Made by a program: the position numbers and the translations under genes. A DNA stretch of 64,000 nucleotides from Psychrobacter sp. UBA3962 (GTDB lineage: Bacteria > Pseudomonadota > Gammaproteobacteria > Pseudomonadales > Moraxellaceae). Under the pieces are notes generated by a model. The model saw only the letters and a list, made by a program, of their open reading frames with translations. It had not been told where the DNA came from and did no database searches. The first letter of the stretch is position 1, and each line of letters begins with the position of its first letter. Shown here one piece after another: positions 8,595 to 16,932 of this stretch. The DNA is taken from positions 1 through 64,000 of the forward strand of contig NZ_DGDC01000013.1 of NCBI RefSeq assembly GCF_002385225.1, in the 5' to 3' direction.

Positions 8595-10303
8595 TTAGAT
8601 AATCACTGAAGAGTTAAGGACATCGTCTACTGTAGAGTTAAGAACAGTCAAATAGTCGGTTGAGTTAAGAGTAACCAGCACATCATTTTTGGCTTGAATG
8701 GCATTGGCTGCTAAATCCGTAAAGCTTTGGAATAAAGAGGATGAGAATTCAATAACATCGTTATAGCCGATATCATTATTGAAATCCACAATGGTATCAG
8801 AGCCGGCATTATTACCGATGACGAAGGTATCATTACCAATGCCGCCGATTAACCAGTCGTTGCCTGCCCCACCATCTAGACGGTCATCCCCTTCGGCACC
8901 ATAAAGCTTATCATTACCCGCCAGTCCGTATAAGGTGTCATCACCTTGGCCGCCATGCAGGGTATTGTTGCCCTTCGTACCGTGGATAGCGTCATCTCCT
9001 TCACGGCCAAACACGATATTACCTGTTAAGCTATCATCACCGTCACTACCCTCAGTGTGCGACCCATAGCTTTTGCCTTTACTAAACCATTTAATCACCG
9101 GACGGTTATCAATCAAGCCATTACTGCCAATGTCGTAGTTGTTCAAATGACTGGCGATTTCTTTTTCAAAACTAACCGCTTCTACGTTATCAGCTTCAAC
9201 CAAATTAATGCCATCTTTGTCTAAGAAGAATAAGGTATCATCTTCCATTTTAAAGACATTCCAGTCATTACTTCTGCCTGCAACACGAACTTGGTCATGG
9301 CCTTCGTTGCCATCAATATGGTCAACCCCAACCCCAGCTTTGATAATGTCATTGCCTTTACCGGCATCGATATAATCAAAGTTACTACCGCCAGCGATTA
9401 GATCATCATAAGCACTGCCCACAATAAAGGCTGAGCTGCCATAATGGCTTGAGGTATGTGACTTATCATCTTGCACCCAAGTAGTCGCTCGGCTTACCGC
9501 GGTTAAATCTGCCACAATCACTGTGCTGTCTTGTTTGGTATGCTCATAGAAAGTGGAATTACTAATGCGGCTAATGGCGTCTGTGGTAATGCCATTAATG
9601 TGAGCATACCAGCCGGTGGGGATATTTAATAAAGAAAATAGGCTGACATCCCAAATAGGCGAAGCGTACACATCGTTAAACAACACCACGTTGTCAGTTG
9701 AGCTGCTAAAGTCTTTGTCTGGGTTAACCAAGCCAAAGTCGGCTGCCTTAATAGCATCTAAGATATTCGACTCACTACCGGTAATGCGATGCACCACATC
9801 GTTTTCATAACCAAAGTTTAAAATAACATCTGGGTTGTCATAGATGGTGGGGACAGCAAAAGCCATATAGTCGGCCTCTTCAAAAAAGCCATCCGCCAAC
9901 ACTTCACGCTCAGCGGCAATCATGTTAGTAACGGCAGCACCAGCACTATAACCACTAATCAACACATCACTACCGCTTAAGCCGTTGGCCACAGCGAAGT
10001 CTTTGACTATAGCTAAAATAGGCTCTAATAAGGCGATGCCTTTACGGCTGTTAAAATCCAGATAATCCAATACATCAACCAGATTATTGGTACCAGAGAT
10101 ATTAAGATTAATACCTGTTAACTTGCCAGCTGCATCGTATTGACCAAAGATAAGCGCTTGTGGCCCACCCTCAACCTTACCACTAAACATACTCTCAATC
10201 TGAAAGTAGCCTTCTTTATCTACCAAAGAATCACTGACTCCCAGATCACTAGGGCTTAGTTTGGCCCAACCCTCTGGAATGCCAACATTGGTCTGATTGG
10301 GGA
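8595..10303 (-). pseudogene. Family I.3 RTX lipase, 3' fragment (interrupted gene)
   Basis: This holds the catalytic and secretion parts of a type I secreted lipase. Visible are the nucleophile motif GYSAG (in VLISGYSAGAAVTN), the segment GYENDVVHRI that carries the family's catalytic Asp, a later His in WYAHINGI, then glycine-rich RTX repeats (GGQGDDTLYG, LAGNDKLYG, AEGDDRLDG, GAGNDWLIG) that bind calcium, and a C-terminal type I secretion signal ending DDVLNSSVII. The frame remains open upstream to the end of the inserted element but has no ATG; the first possible start is a TTG at 10226. The missing N-terminus lies at 11502-11700. The intact family hydrolyses triglycerides or polyesters outside the cell. 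No ABC exporter is nearby. Confidence 0.85.
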
Positions 10304-10460
10304 TTGACCTCCTCCCCTCGCTAAACCGAGGGGATTCCTACCGCTAGACGGTCAAGCCCGACCGCAAGGATGTTCTTAGCAGCATTGATATCTCTATCAT
10401 GCCATGTGCCACACTCAGCACAAGTCCATCCTCTTATTCGCAAACCTGCTATACCTTTCG
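10304..10460 (-). ncRNA. Predicted omega RNA (reRNA) scaffold at the element's right end
   Basis: In IS200/IS605 elements the guide RNA of TnpB overlaps the 3' part of tnpB and the right end, and the guide is the DNA just beyond the right end. Here that would place the scaffold roughly at 10304-10460, including the strong hairpin 10314-10333 that overlaps the tnpB stop, with a guide starting TCCCCAAT at 10303 and reading into the lipase gene. The 5' boundary is a guess; only the hairpin and position are visible. Confidence 0.45.
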
Positions 10461-11427
10461 GACTACTGTCACTTATTTCAAGGCAGTACGAGCAGGTCTG
10501 GGTAGTGTAACTCTCATTTACGATCTCAAGCTGACAACCTGCATACTTGCATTTATATTCCAGTTGTCGTTTAAGCTCAAACCAACCTGCATCGTATGTC
10601 GATTTAGCTAGATTGGTTTTTTTAGTTGTAAATGAGCGAGATTTAACATCACCAACCACAATTAAGCTGTTATCTTTAACAAGCTTGGTGGTGAATTTAT
10701 GAATTAAGTCTAATCTTGTGTTTTTGATTTTGGCATGAATTGCTTTAACACGCTTTTTATTGTTAGCACGCTGGGCTACTGCTAATTTATTCGCCCATTT
10801 TTGAGTCTGCTTAATAGTAAGTTTATCACCCATTGAGGTAGTAGCAGACTCTTTTAAGCCCAAATCAATACCAACGTTGCCCTTACCACTTACTTGCTTA
10901 GGAAAGTCTTTAACAGTAATACACGCATACCAACGATTACGACTGTCTTGTACTATCTCAAGCGTGTTAATTTGATATAGGCTTAGGTTGTAGCTATCGA
11001 ATACATCGATGATAAGCTTTTGACCTTTAGATAGCGATAGCTGTAGGGTTGATTTCAGTGCTTTTTTACCGCTTTGTCTTGTGCTTAGGTATTTAATGGC
11101 TGATTTTTTAAATGGTATCCAACCTAGGCTTTTACGTTTAGCATCAGCTCTATTGGTACGCCAGTTAAGTTTGGCTTTTTTAAATTGTTTACGTGATTTA
11201 GCGTGTGTCTCATTGATAGCCTGTAAGGTCTGACTGTGTATTCCTAAATACTCACCGCTACCTTTGGTGTACTGGTTCAAATCATAGGCTGAAAAGTACT
11301 TACCGGTACGTTTTAGATGCTCAAAACTTAACGCATTGACATAGTTCCACACGAAGTTTACCGAACCGCTTAGACGATTCAGCTCTTTTATGTGGTTGTC
11401 TTTAATGCGTAGCTTGAGTGTTTTCAT
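10321..11427 (-). CDS. tnpB: RNA-guided nuclease TnpB (IS200/IS605 family)
   Basis: 368 residues. The N-terminal half matches the helix-turn-helix/OrfB part (FVWNYVNALSFEHLK). The RuvC-like nuclease has GIDLGLK with Asp188 (motif I) and HDRDINAAKN near residue 343 (motif III). A zinc finger is formed by Cys312, Cys315, Cys336 and Cys339. TnpB is a guide-directed DNA nuclease that helps the element persist at its donor site. Oddly, the usual motif II Glu (as in IxxEDL) aligns with Gly259 in LIVVGDV, so the canonical catalytic Glu appears missing or moved; Glu284 and Glu290 in the next helix are candidates. The stop codon lies inside the right-end hairpin. Confidence 0.92.
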   Translation of the reverse strand: MKTLKLRIKDNHIKELNRLSGSVNFVWNYVNALSFEHLKRTGKYFSAYDLNQYTKGSGEYLGIHSQTLQAINETHAKSRKQFKKAKLNWRTNRADAKRKSLGWIPFKKSAIKYLSTRQSGKKALKSTLQLSLSKGQKLIIDVFDSYNLSLYQINTLEIVQDSRNRWYACITVKDFPKQVSGKGNVGIDLGLKESATTSMGDKLTIKQTQKWANKLAVAQRANNKKRVKAIHAKIKNTRLDLIHKFTTKLVKDNSLIVVGDVKSRSFTTKKTNLAKSTYDAGWFELKRQLEYKCKYAGCQLEIVNESYTTQTCSYCLEISDSSPKGIAGLRIRGWTCAECGTWHDRDINAAKNILAVGLDRLAVGIPSV

Positions 11428-11501
11428 ATGCTTAGTATGGCAAGATTGATTTTAGCTTACAACCCTTTAACGACTTCTTACGACAGTGTGTGTCGCCTTA
11501 T

Positions 11502-11700
11502 ATCTACCCCCTGAAGTGGGTGGTTTTACGGCGACTGGTGATAAATTGCCGGTTAACTTACCTGCAAGATTTAGCGCATCTGCGCCTGGTATAAAGCCAA
11601 AAACACTGAAGGCATTGGTGTAGGCCGAGAGACGACTGGCATCGTCCACCAATTTGGCAGACTCTTCACTGGAGTAGTTTTTGTAATCGAACATTCCCAT
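11502..11700 (-). pseudogene. Family I.3 RTX lipase, 5' fragment (interrupted gene)
   Basis: The ATG at 11700 has AAGGA 8 bases upstream and opens with MGMFDYKNYSSEESAKLV, close to the start MGVFDYKN of Pseudomonas type I.3 lipases. The native sequence runs about 66 codons to PPTSGGR and then enters the inserted element, where it reads 11 more codons to a stop at 11467. Joined to 10303, the reading frame continues as NQTNVGIPEGWAKLSPSDLG, the expected next part of this lipase family. As it stands, the cell would make a short useless peptide. Confidence 0.82.
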
Positions 11701-12016
11701 ACTTTTATATCCTTATAAATAGTGTGTCGTTGAGTGACAGTGTTGTCCTTCATCCTTGAAACATCGGGTTCAAAATTATGTTATACAACAAACAAATTAG
11801 CAAGAGTGAAGTTAGAAATTAATGACAATCCATCTACAACTCCCTCTATCTAGCTGATAACCAGTTGCTTAAATTAAATAAGATAAATAATTACTGTGTG
11901 GTCTATTAGTGACTATAAGGCTAAAAAACAGTGATTATTTGTTATACTGAACCGATACAATAACTTTGTTATTCCTATAATCTTTATAACAACCTGTTTT
12001 AATAGTTGAGTGATTT
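11701..12016. other. Intergenic region between lipase remnant and trpS
   Basis: AT-rich divergent promoter region. It holds the ribosome site of the lipase start and a TATAAT at 11976-11981, 35 bases before trpS, without a convincing -35 box. I see no T-box, attenuator or other leader structure before trpS. Confidence 0.5.
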
Positions 12017-13108
12017 ATGAGCGCATCAGAGACCCATCCAAACCAAACAGAAGCCAATCAGCCAAGACGTACTTTGACAGGCGTTACCACCACTGGTATT
12101 CCCCATTTAGGTAACTATGTGGGCGCCATTCGTCCTGCGATTCGGTCTTCACAGACCAGCACCAATGAAGACGATAAGTCGTTTTTCTTTTTAGCGGATT
12201 ATCACAGCATCATCAAGTGCTCTGACCCTAAGCAGGTGCATGAGTCTACTAAAGCCATTGCCGCAACATGGCTGGCTTGTGGTTTAGACCCTGAAAAAGT
12301 GGTTTTTTACCGTCAATCTGATGTGCCTGAGATCCCTGAGTTGGCTTGGATTTTGAACTGCTCGTGCTCTAAAGGTTTGATGAACCGTGCCCATGCTTAT
12401 AAAGCCGCAGTCGATGCCAATAATGAAAAGGCCGATGTAGACCCTGATCATGGTATTACCATGGGTTTATTTGGTTATCCGGTCCTAATGGCGGCTGACA
12501 TTTTAATGTTCAATGCTACCCACGTGCCTGTCGGTCGCGATCAAATTCAACACGTTGAGATGGCTCGTGATATCGCTGGTACCTTTAACCATAAGTACAA
12601 CAAATCACTATTTACCCTGCCTTCTGCGGTATTCGATGATAACGTGGCTCTATTAACCGGTCTTGATGGCCGTAAAATGAGTAAGAGTTATGGCAACACC
12701 ATTCCTCTATTTGGGGAGTACAACCCTCAGGTTGACCCAGAAAAACAGCTGCGTAAAGCCATCATGCAAATTGTGACCAACTCACAGCTTCCTGAAGAGC
12801 CTAAAGATCCTGATGACTCAGTGATTTTTGAAATCTATAAAGCATTTGCTACGCCAGAAGAGTTGGCTGACCTACGTAGCCAGTATGAAGCAGGTATTGC
12901 TTGGGGCGATGCCAAACAAATTTTATTTGAAAAAATTAACGGTGAAATTGCTCCCTTCCGTGAGCGTTATTTTGAACTGATGGCCAATCCAAAAGAGCTG
13001 GAAGAAATCTTACTAATGGGAGCTGAAAAAGCCCGCCGTCATAGCCGTAAGCAGCTAGATAAAGCACGCCGTGCCATCGGCATTAAACCTTTAGCCAAGT
13101 TGAAGTAA
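12017..13108 (+). CDS. trpS: Tryptophanyl-tRNA synthetase
   Basis: 363 residues, class I aminoacyl-tRNA synthetase. The HIGH-type motif is PHLGN near residue 30 after TGVTTTG, and the KMSKS motif is GRKMSKSYGN near residue 222. The specificity region LMAADILMFNATHVPVGRDQIQH is also typical of TrpRS. It charges tRNA(Trp) with tryptophan in the cytoplasm. The first 17 residues are an extra polar leader. It is followed after 12 bases by scpA, so the two are probably co-transcribed. Confidence 0.95.
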   Translation: MSASETHPNQTEANQPRRTLTGVTTTGIPHLGNYVGAIRPAIRSSQTSTNEDDKSFFFLADYHSIIKCSDPKQVHESTKAIAATWLACGLDPEKVVFYRQSDVPEIPELAWILNCSCSKGLMNRAHAYKAAVDANNEKADVDPDHGITMGLFGYPVLMAADILMFNATHVPVGRDQIQHVEMARDIAGTFNHKYNKSLFTLPSAVFDDNVALLTGLDGRKMSKSYGNTIPLFGEYNPQVDPEKQLRKAIMQIVTNSQLPEEPKDPDDSVIFEIYKAFATPEELADLRSQYEAGIAWGDAKQILFEKINGEIAPFRERYFELMANPKELEEILLMGAEKARRHSRKQLDKARRAIGIKPLAKLK

Positions 13109-13120
13109 GGGCAACGGTTT

Positions 13121-13984
13121 TTGAATACCACAGCGACCCCTTCAACAGACTCTTTAGTCGATACAGGCGGCAGTATAAGAATTTATACTACGCCTGTTGA
13201 AGCTTTGCCTGAGGATTTATATGTACCGCCTCAGGCTTTTGCTATTTGGTTAGAGCAGTTTGAAGGGCCCCTCGATTTTTTATTGTATCTGGTCAAAAAG
13301 AACAACTTTGATATCACCGATACCGCTATTCTGCCCATTACTGAGCAGTATCTGGCCTATATTGACGAGCTCGATGCAGACCACTTCGAGTTGGCAGGTG
13401 ATTATCTGCTGATGGCGTCTACTTTGATTGCTATTAAGACAGAACTACTGCTGCCTCTGCCTGAGAAAGTAGAAGATGAGCGGGATCCAAAAGCGGAGCT
13501 GATAGCACGCTTGGAGGACTACGCTCAAATCAAAGAGGCAGCTCGCCGTTTGGACAACTTGATCCGTCTAGAGCGTGATGTGTTTTTGGCAATGGCTAGC
13601 CTGCCTGATCCTGAGGTTATGGCCGCTGAGTTACCCAGCTATCCTGCAACCATGTTAGTAGAAAGCTTGCTGAAGATGCAGCTGAAACCTGATTATCAAA
13701 TGCATAATGTTAAGGTTGATCCCATCCCCTTATCAGATCGCATTGCCAGTATCAGTCGTCAGCTGAGTGAGCGAGGTGAAGGGACTTTTATTGAACTGCT
13801 GGATCAAAGCCAAGGCCGACTCGGGGTAGTGGTCAGTTTCGTTGCGGTTCTAGAATTAATGAAGCGACAAATCATTGATGTTATAGAAGCTGAGAATAAT
13901 CAATCACAGCCCGTCGATGAGATGCCTCAAGACCTGCAACCTACTTACAGTTTATCAAGCCTAAAGCTGCGCTGGGTGGCTTAA
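13121..13984 (+). CDS. scpA: Segregation and condensation protein A
   Basis: 287 residues, kleisin subunit of the SMC-ScpAB condensin. The hallmark is FEGPLDFLLYLVKKNNFDI near residue 47, followed by EQYLAYIDEL and DYLLMASTLIAIKTELLLP. No ATG occurs before this conserved region, so a TTG at 13121 with AAGGG about ten bases upstream is the best start. The C-terminal winged helix includes VVSFVAVLELMKRQ. It partners with ScpB, encoded 160 bases downstream; the gap between them is filled with short tandem repeats. Confidence 0.92.
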   Translation: MNTTATPSTDSLVDTGGSIRIYTTPVEALPEDLYVPPQAFAIWLEQFEGPLDFLLYLVKKNNFDITDTAILPITEQYLAYIDELDADHFELAGDYLLMASTLIAIKTELLLPLPEKVEDERDPKAELIARLEDYAQIKEAARRLDNLIRLERDVFLAMASLPDPEVMAAELPSYPATMLVESLLKMQLKPDYQMHNVKVDPIPLSDRIASISRQLSERGEGTFIELLDQSQGRLGVVVSFVAVLELMKRQIIDVIEAENNQSQPVDEMPQDLQPTYSLSSLKLRWVA

Positions 13985-13991
13985 TTTAACC

Positions 13992-14108
13992 TTAGTTACT
14001 AAAAATTAGTTACTAAAAACCAGCTGCTAAAAAACCAGTTTATATGGCTTTTTCTAAGTAGCTTTATCTAAGTAACTCTATAGAAGTAACTATATATAAG
14101 TATTAGTT
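13992..14108 (+). repeat. Two runs of 14-bp tandem repeats between scpA and scpB
   Basis: First run: TTAGTTACTAAAAA twice exactly (13992-14005, 14006-14019), then a diverged copy CCAGCTGCTAAAAAA (14020-14034). Second run: TCTAAGTAGCTTTA, TCTAAGTAACTCTA, TAGAAGTAACTATA and TATAAGTATTAGTT (14053-14108). They fill most of the 160-base gap inside the scpAB operon. Copy number may vary between strains. Confidence 0.75.
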
Positions 14109-14144
14109 ACTGTTTCTCCCTATTTTAAAATTTAGCGAATTTCC

Positions 14145-14819
14145 ATGGCAAAACAAACCGATGACTCGTTGTTAGTAGATTCCCAGTTAGCTGACAATCA
14201 TGTAGCTAACAATGAGACTTCTATAACTACTGACTCTGCTGTTGAGCAAAAAGAGACTATTAACTCCGACCTAAGCGCCTTTAATCGCTATGACTTATTA
14301 AGTCGTAGAATTGAAGTGCTATTACACGCGTCAGAATCGCCTTTAACAGGCAGTCAACTGAGAAGGTATTTATCTTTATCTAAACAGGAACTAGAGACAG
14401 CCATGGTTATATTGCAACAGAGATTGACTACCGGTGTGCTCAGTCTGAGTGAATCAGCCAGTGGCTATCGACTGCAAATTCGCAGTGAATATAGTAGTCT
14501 CATTCAAGAGGTCTTTCCGCAGCGTTTGGAGAATTTAAGCCAAGCTTTGCTGGAAACGTTAAGTGTGATTGCCTATAAACAGCCGGTGACCCGCAGTGAC
14601 ATCGAGCAAGTGCGCGGGGTAACTGTGTCGAGTAATATCCTACGTCAGCTGTTTGATAAAGGCTGGATTATGGAAAAAGGTTACCGGGAGACTTTGGGTC
14701 GCCCTGCACTTTTGCACACCACACCAGAATTTTTAGATGCTTTTGGGCTTGAGAGTCTAGAGCAGCTACCCCCGCTACCTGATTTGAATTTGGACAATAG
14801 TAAAGCCCAGAATGATTAA
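14145..14819 (+). CDS. scpB: Segregation and condensation protein B
   Basis: 224 residues. The winged-helix pair of ScpB is seen in LSRRIEVLLHASESPLTGSQL and, more strongly, SQALLETLSVIAYKQPVTRS followed by IEQVRGV and LGRPALLHTTPEFLDAFGL. It forms the ScpAB subcomplex with SMC for chromosome organisation. The first 40 residues are acidic and variable. The ATG at 14145 has only a weak ribosome site, and translation may depend on what the repeat-filled gap upstream allows. Confidence 0.93.
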   Translation: MAKQTDDSLLVDSQLADNHVANNETSITTDSAVEQKETINSDLSAFNRYDLLSRRIEVLLHASESPLTGSQLRRYLSLSKQELETAMVILQQRLTTGVLSLSESASGYRLQIRSEYSSLIQEVFPQRLENLSQALLETLSVIAYKQPVTRSDIEQVRGVTVSSNILRQLFDKGWIMEKGYRETLGRPALLHTTPEFLDAFGLESLEQLPPLPDLNLDNSKAQND

Positions 14820-14848
14820 ATTAGGACAGTTCGGATATAGATGCAGCT

Positions 14849-15679
14849 ATGAATAAAACAACGTTTAAAATATCGAAGATGGATTGTCCTTCGGAGGAAA
14901 ACCTAATCCGAATGAAATTAGAGGGCGACTCGGATATTCAACATCTTGAGTTCGACATTCCTAACCGTAAATTAACTGTGTTTCATCATGGCAATGTAGA
15001 AGGGATAGAGACGACTATTCATGACCTAAATTTAGGTGACACCCTACTCTCGACCGAAACCATTGACCCTTACGATCCCAACAATAATTTTAAAACTGAT
15101 ACTGACTCTAGTCACAAAAAAGATGCTGAGCAAAGAAAGCTACTATGGATAGTGCTCGTCATTAACTTTGCTTTCTTTATTATTGAAATGAGCACGGGAC
15201 TGATTTCTCGTTCAATGGGGTTGGTCGCCGACAGCTTAGATATGTTAGCAGATAGCTTCGTATACGGAATTAGCTTATTTGCGGTCGGTGGAACGGTTAT
15301 AAAGAAAAAACGGATTGCTAAAATTGCCGGATATTTTCAAATTACGCTAGCGATTCTTGGTTTTTTAGAAGTACTAAGACGTTTCTTTGGCAATGAGCAG
15401 TTACCTGACTTTTCTACCATGATTGTTATATCGATTCTTGCGCTAATTGCAAACTCGATTTGCCTGTATTTACTGCAAAAATCGAAAAGCAAAGAAGAAG
15501 CCCATATGCAAGCCAGTATGATTTTTACTTCAAACGATGTGATTATCAATTTAGGGGTAATTGTTGCAGGGATTTTAGTTAATTGGTTACACTCTAGTAC
15601 GCCTGATTTAATTATTGGTAGCATCGTATTTGCTTTAGTTATTCAAGGCGCCTTTAGAATATTGAAGTTGAGTAAGTAG
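14849..15679 (+). CDS. Cation diffusion facilitator transporter with N-terminal HMA-like domain
   Basis: 276 residues. Residues 1-70 resemble a heavy-metal-associated fold (KISKMDCPSEENLIRMKL and later LTVFHHGN), with a single Cys instead of CxxC. From residue 97 come about six membrane segments. SMGLVADSLDMLADS is the CDF metal-site helix with the DxxxD pair; the matching second helix reads FTSNDVIINLGVIVAG with Asn-Asp instead of the usual His/Asp pair. CDF proteins export Zn, Co, Cd, Fe or Mn by proton exchange; the metal is uncertain. The usual long C-terminal cytoplasmic domain is absent. It lies 30 bases after scpB. Confidence 0.8.
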   Translation: MNKTTFKISKMDCPSEENLIRMKLEGDSDIQHLEFDIPNRKLTVFHHGNVEGIETTIHDLNLGDTLLSTETIDPYDPNNNFKTDTDSSHKKDAEQRKLLWIVLVINFAFFIIEMSTGLISRSMGLVADSLDMLADSFVYGISLFAVGGTVIKKKRIAKIAGYFQITLAILGFLEVLRRFFGNEQLPDFSTMIVISILALIANSICLYLLQKSKSKEEAHMQASMIFTSNDVIINLGVIVAGILVNWLHSSTPDLIIGSIVFALVIQGAFRILKLSK

Positions 15680-15778
15680 CCAAGCCTAATAGCTGAAGCA
15701 AATAGCTCAAGTAAGTAGCTTAATTAAACCGCTAAGTGTAAAGTAGCTGGGTTTGAAGCAAATAAACATCATAAGGAT

Positions 15779-16762
15779 ATGAGACCTCAAGCAATGATTG
15801 AACAAACTTTAAATCTAGTCACCACGAAAGACCATCAACAAGTTGCCGTTTGGCGAATAATCGATGATGAGGCTTTTGATAAGGATCTTAATAGCCCTAA
15901 CGCTGCTGATAAAAAACAAAATCTTTTGTTTCTGCATGGCGCCTTTTCGGACAAGACTGTCTGTTTGGGCATCGTCAGTTATTTTGCCTCATTGGGCCAT
16001 CAATGCTTTATTATGGAGTGGCGCGGTCATGGCAGCAGCAGTCAACCGCAAACCAACTATCATTTAGAAGACATCGCATTTTACGATGTTAAAGCCACTT
16101 TTGATTATTTATTGGATGAGCTTAAACTTGATGCACTACACTGCATTACTCACAGTGGTGGCGGTATTTGTTTGACCCTATGTTTGACCCGTTATCCCGA
16201 ATTTATGGATAAGATAAACAGCATCTGTATGGTAGCTTGCCAAGTCTTTGCTGGCACATCCACCCCTTCAAGCTACGCAAAATTACTATTTCTCAAAGTA
16301 GTGACCCGTCAGCTGGGTTATGTAGAAGGTAAGCGATTGAAGTTGGGCACTATGAATGAGAGCTACTATTTGCTCTCGCAGTGGATGGACTGGAACCTTA
16401 ATCAGAACTTCAGTAGCTATTTACCGACACCCATACGACAACAATTACTTAGACAAGCAGGGCTACGCCTAAGCAGGAAGTCGCAAACCGTAACTACCCC
16501 ACAACCGCTCGATTATCGTACGCTGATGCCCAATATTACCGTACCGATTTACTCTATTTGCGCCGCCGGGGATTGGGTTGCTCCGCCGCAAGGTACTTTA
16601 AAGTACTTACAGGCTTTTAAAAACTCAAACAATAAATGGCGTGAGTTCTCTATCGCTAATGGCGACTTGGAAGATTATAACCATACCCGTATTTTCCTAA
16701 GCCGTAACGCTTCTAAAGAGGTTTGGCCTACTGTGCTGGATTGGGTGCAACAGCACAGCTAA
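15779..16762 (+). CDS. Alpha/beta hydrolase
   Basis: 327 residues. The fold is seen from LLFLHGAFSDK (oxyanion region), FIMEWRGHGSSS, the nucleophile elbow THSGGG (Ser near residue 128), then CAAGDWVAPP for the acid and YNHTRIFLS for the His. This is a cytoplasmic serine hydrolase of the lipase/esterase group; the substrate is unknown. The AAGGA site is only one base from the first ATG (15779), so the in-frame ATG at 15794 may be the true start. It stands alone, about 100 bases after the CDF gene. Confidence 0.75.
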   Translation: MRPQAMIEQTLNLVTTKDHQQVAVWRIIDDEAFDKDLNSPNAADKKQNLLFLHGAFSDKTVCLGIVSYFASLGHQCFIMEWRGHGSSSQPQTNYHLEDIAFYDVKATFDYLLDELKLDALHCITHSGGGICLTLCLTRYPEFMDKINSICMVACQVFAGTSTPSSYAKLLFLKVVTRQLGYVEGKRLKLGTMNESYYLLSQWMDWNLNQNFSSYLPTPIRQQLLRQAGLRLSRKSQTVTTPQPLDYRTLMPNITVPIYSICAAGDWVAPPQGTLKYLQAFKNSNNKWREFSIANGDLEDYNHTRIFLSRNASKEVWPTVLDWVQQHS

Positions 16763-16932
16763 AACCCTTCTTTTTAAACCAGTTAAGTAAAGAAAAAACA
16801 GAAAGTTGTAAGCACATAGCGATAATCGAGATAAATTGACGTATAATAGTCATCCAAAATCAGCTCTGCCTGATTAAAAAAACTTCTCTACATTGTGAAA
16901 TGTAGCCACTCACCGATTCAAGGATGCATAAC

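Larger units (their letters stand above)
10304..11501 (-). mobile_element. TnpB-only IS200/IS605-family element inserted in the lipase gene
   Basis: The element carries tnpB and no tnpA, so it would need a transposase in trans. Both ends have a subterminal hairpin, as expected for this family: CGACA-GTGTG-TGTCG at 11481-11495 near the left end, and CCCCTCG-CTAAAC-CGAGGGG at 10314-10333, ten bases inside the right end, which closes with TCAA. There is no target duplication, also typical. The boundaries are my inference: joining 11502 to 10303 gives a lipase frame of exactly 636 codons including stop. The flank next to the left end reads GTAGAT, the candidate target or TAM sequence. Confidence 0.8.

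Noticed and set aside
10226..10228. TTG as start of a complete lipase of 543 residues
   Set aside because: The frame is open further upstream to the inserted element, and the family N-terminus is found beyond it, so this is a truncated gene rather than a natural start.
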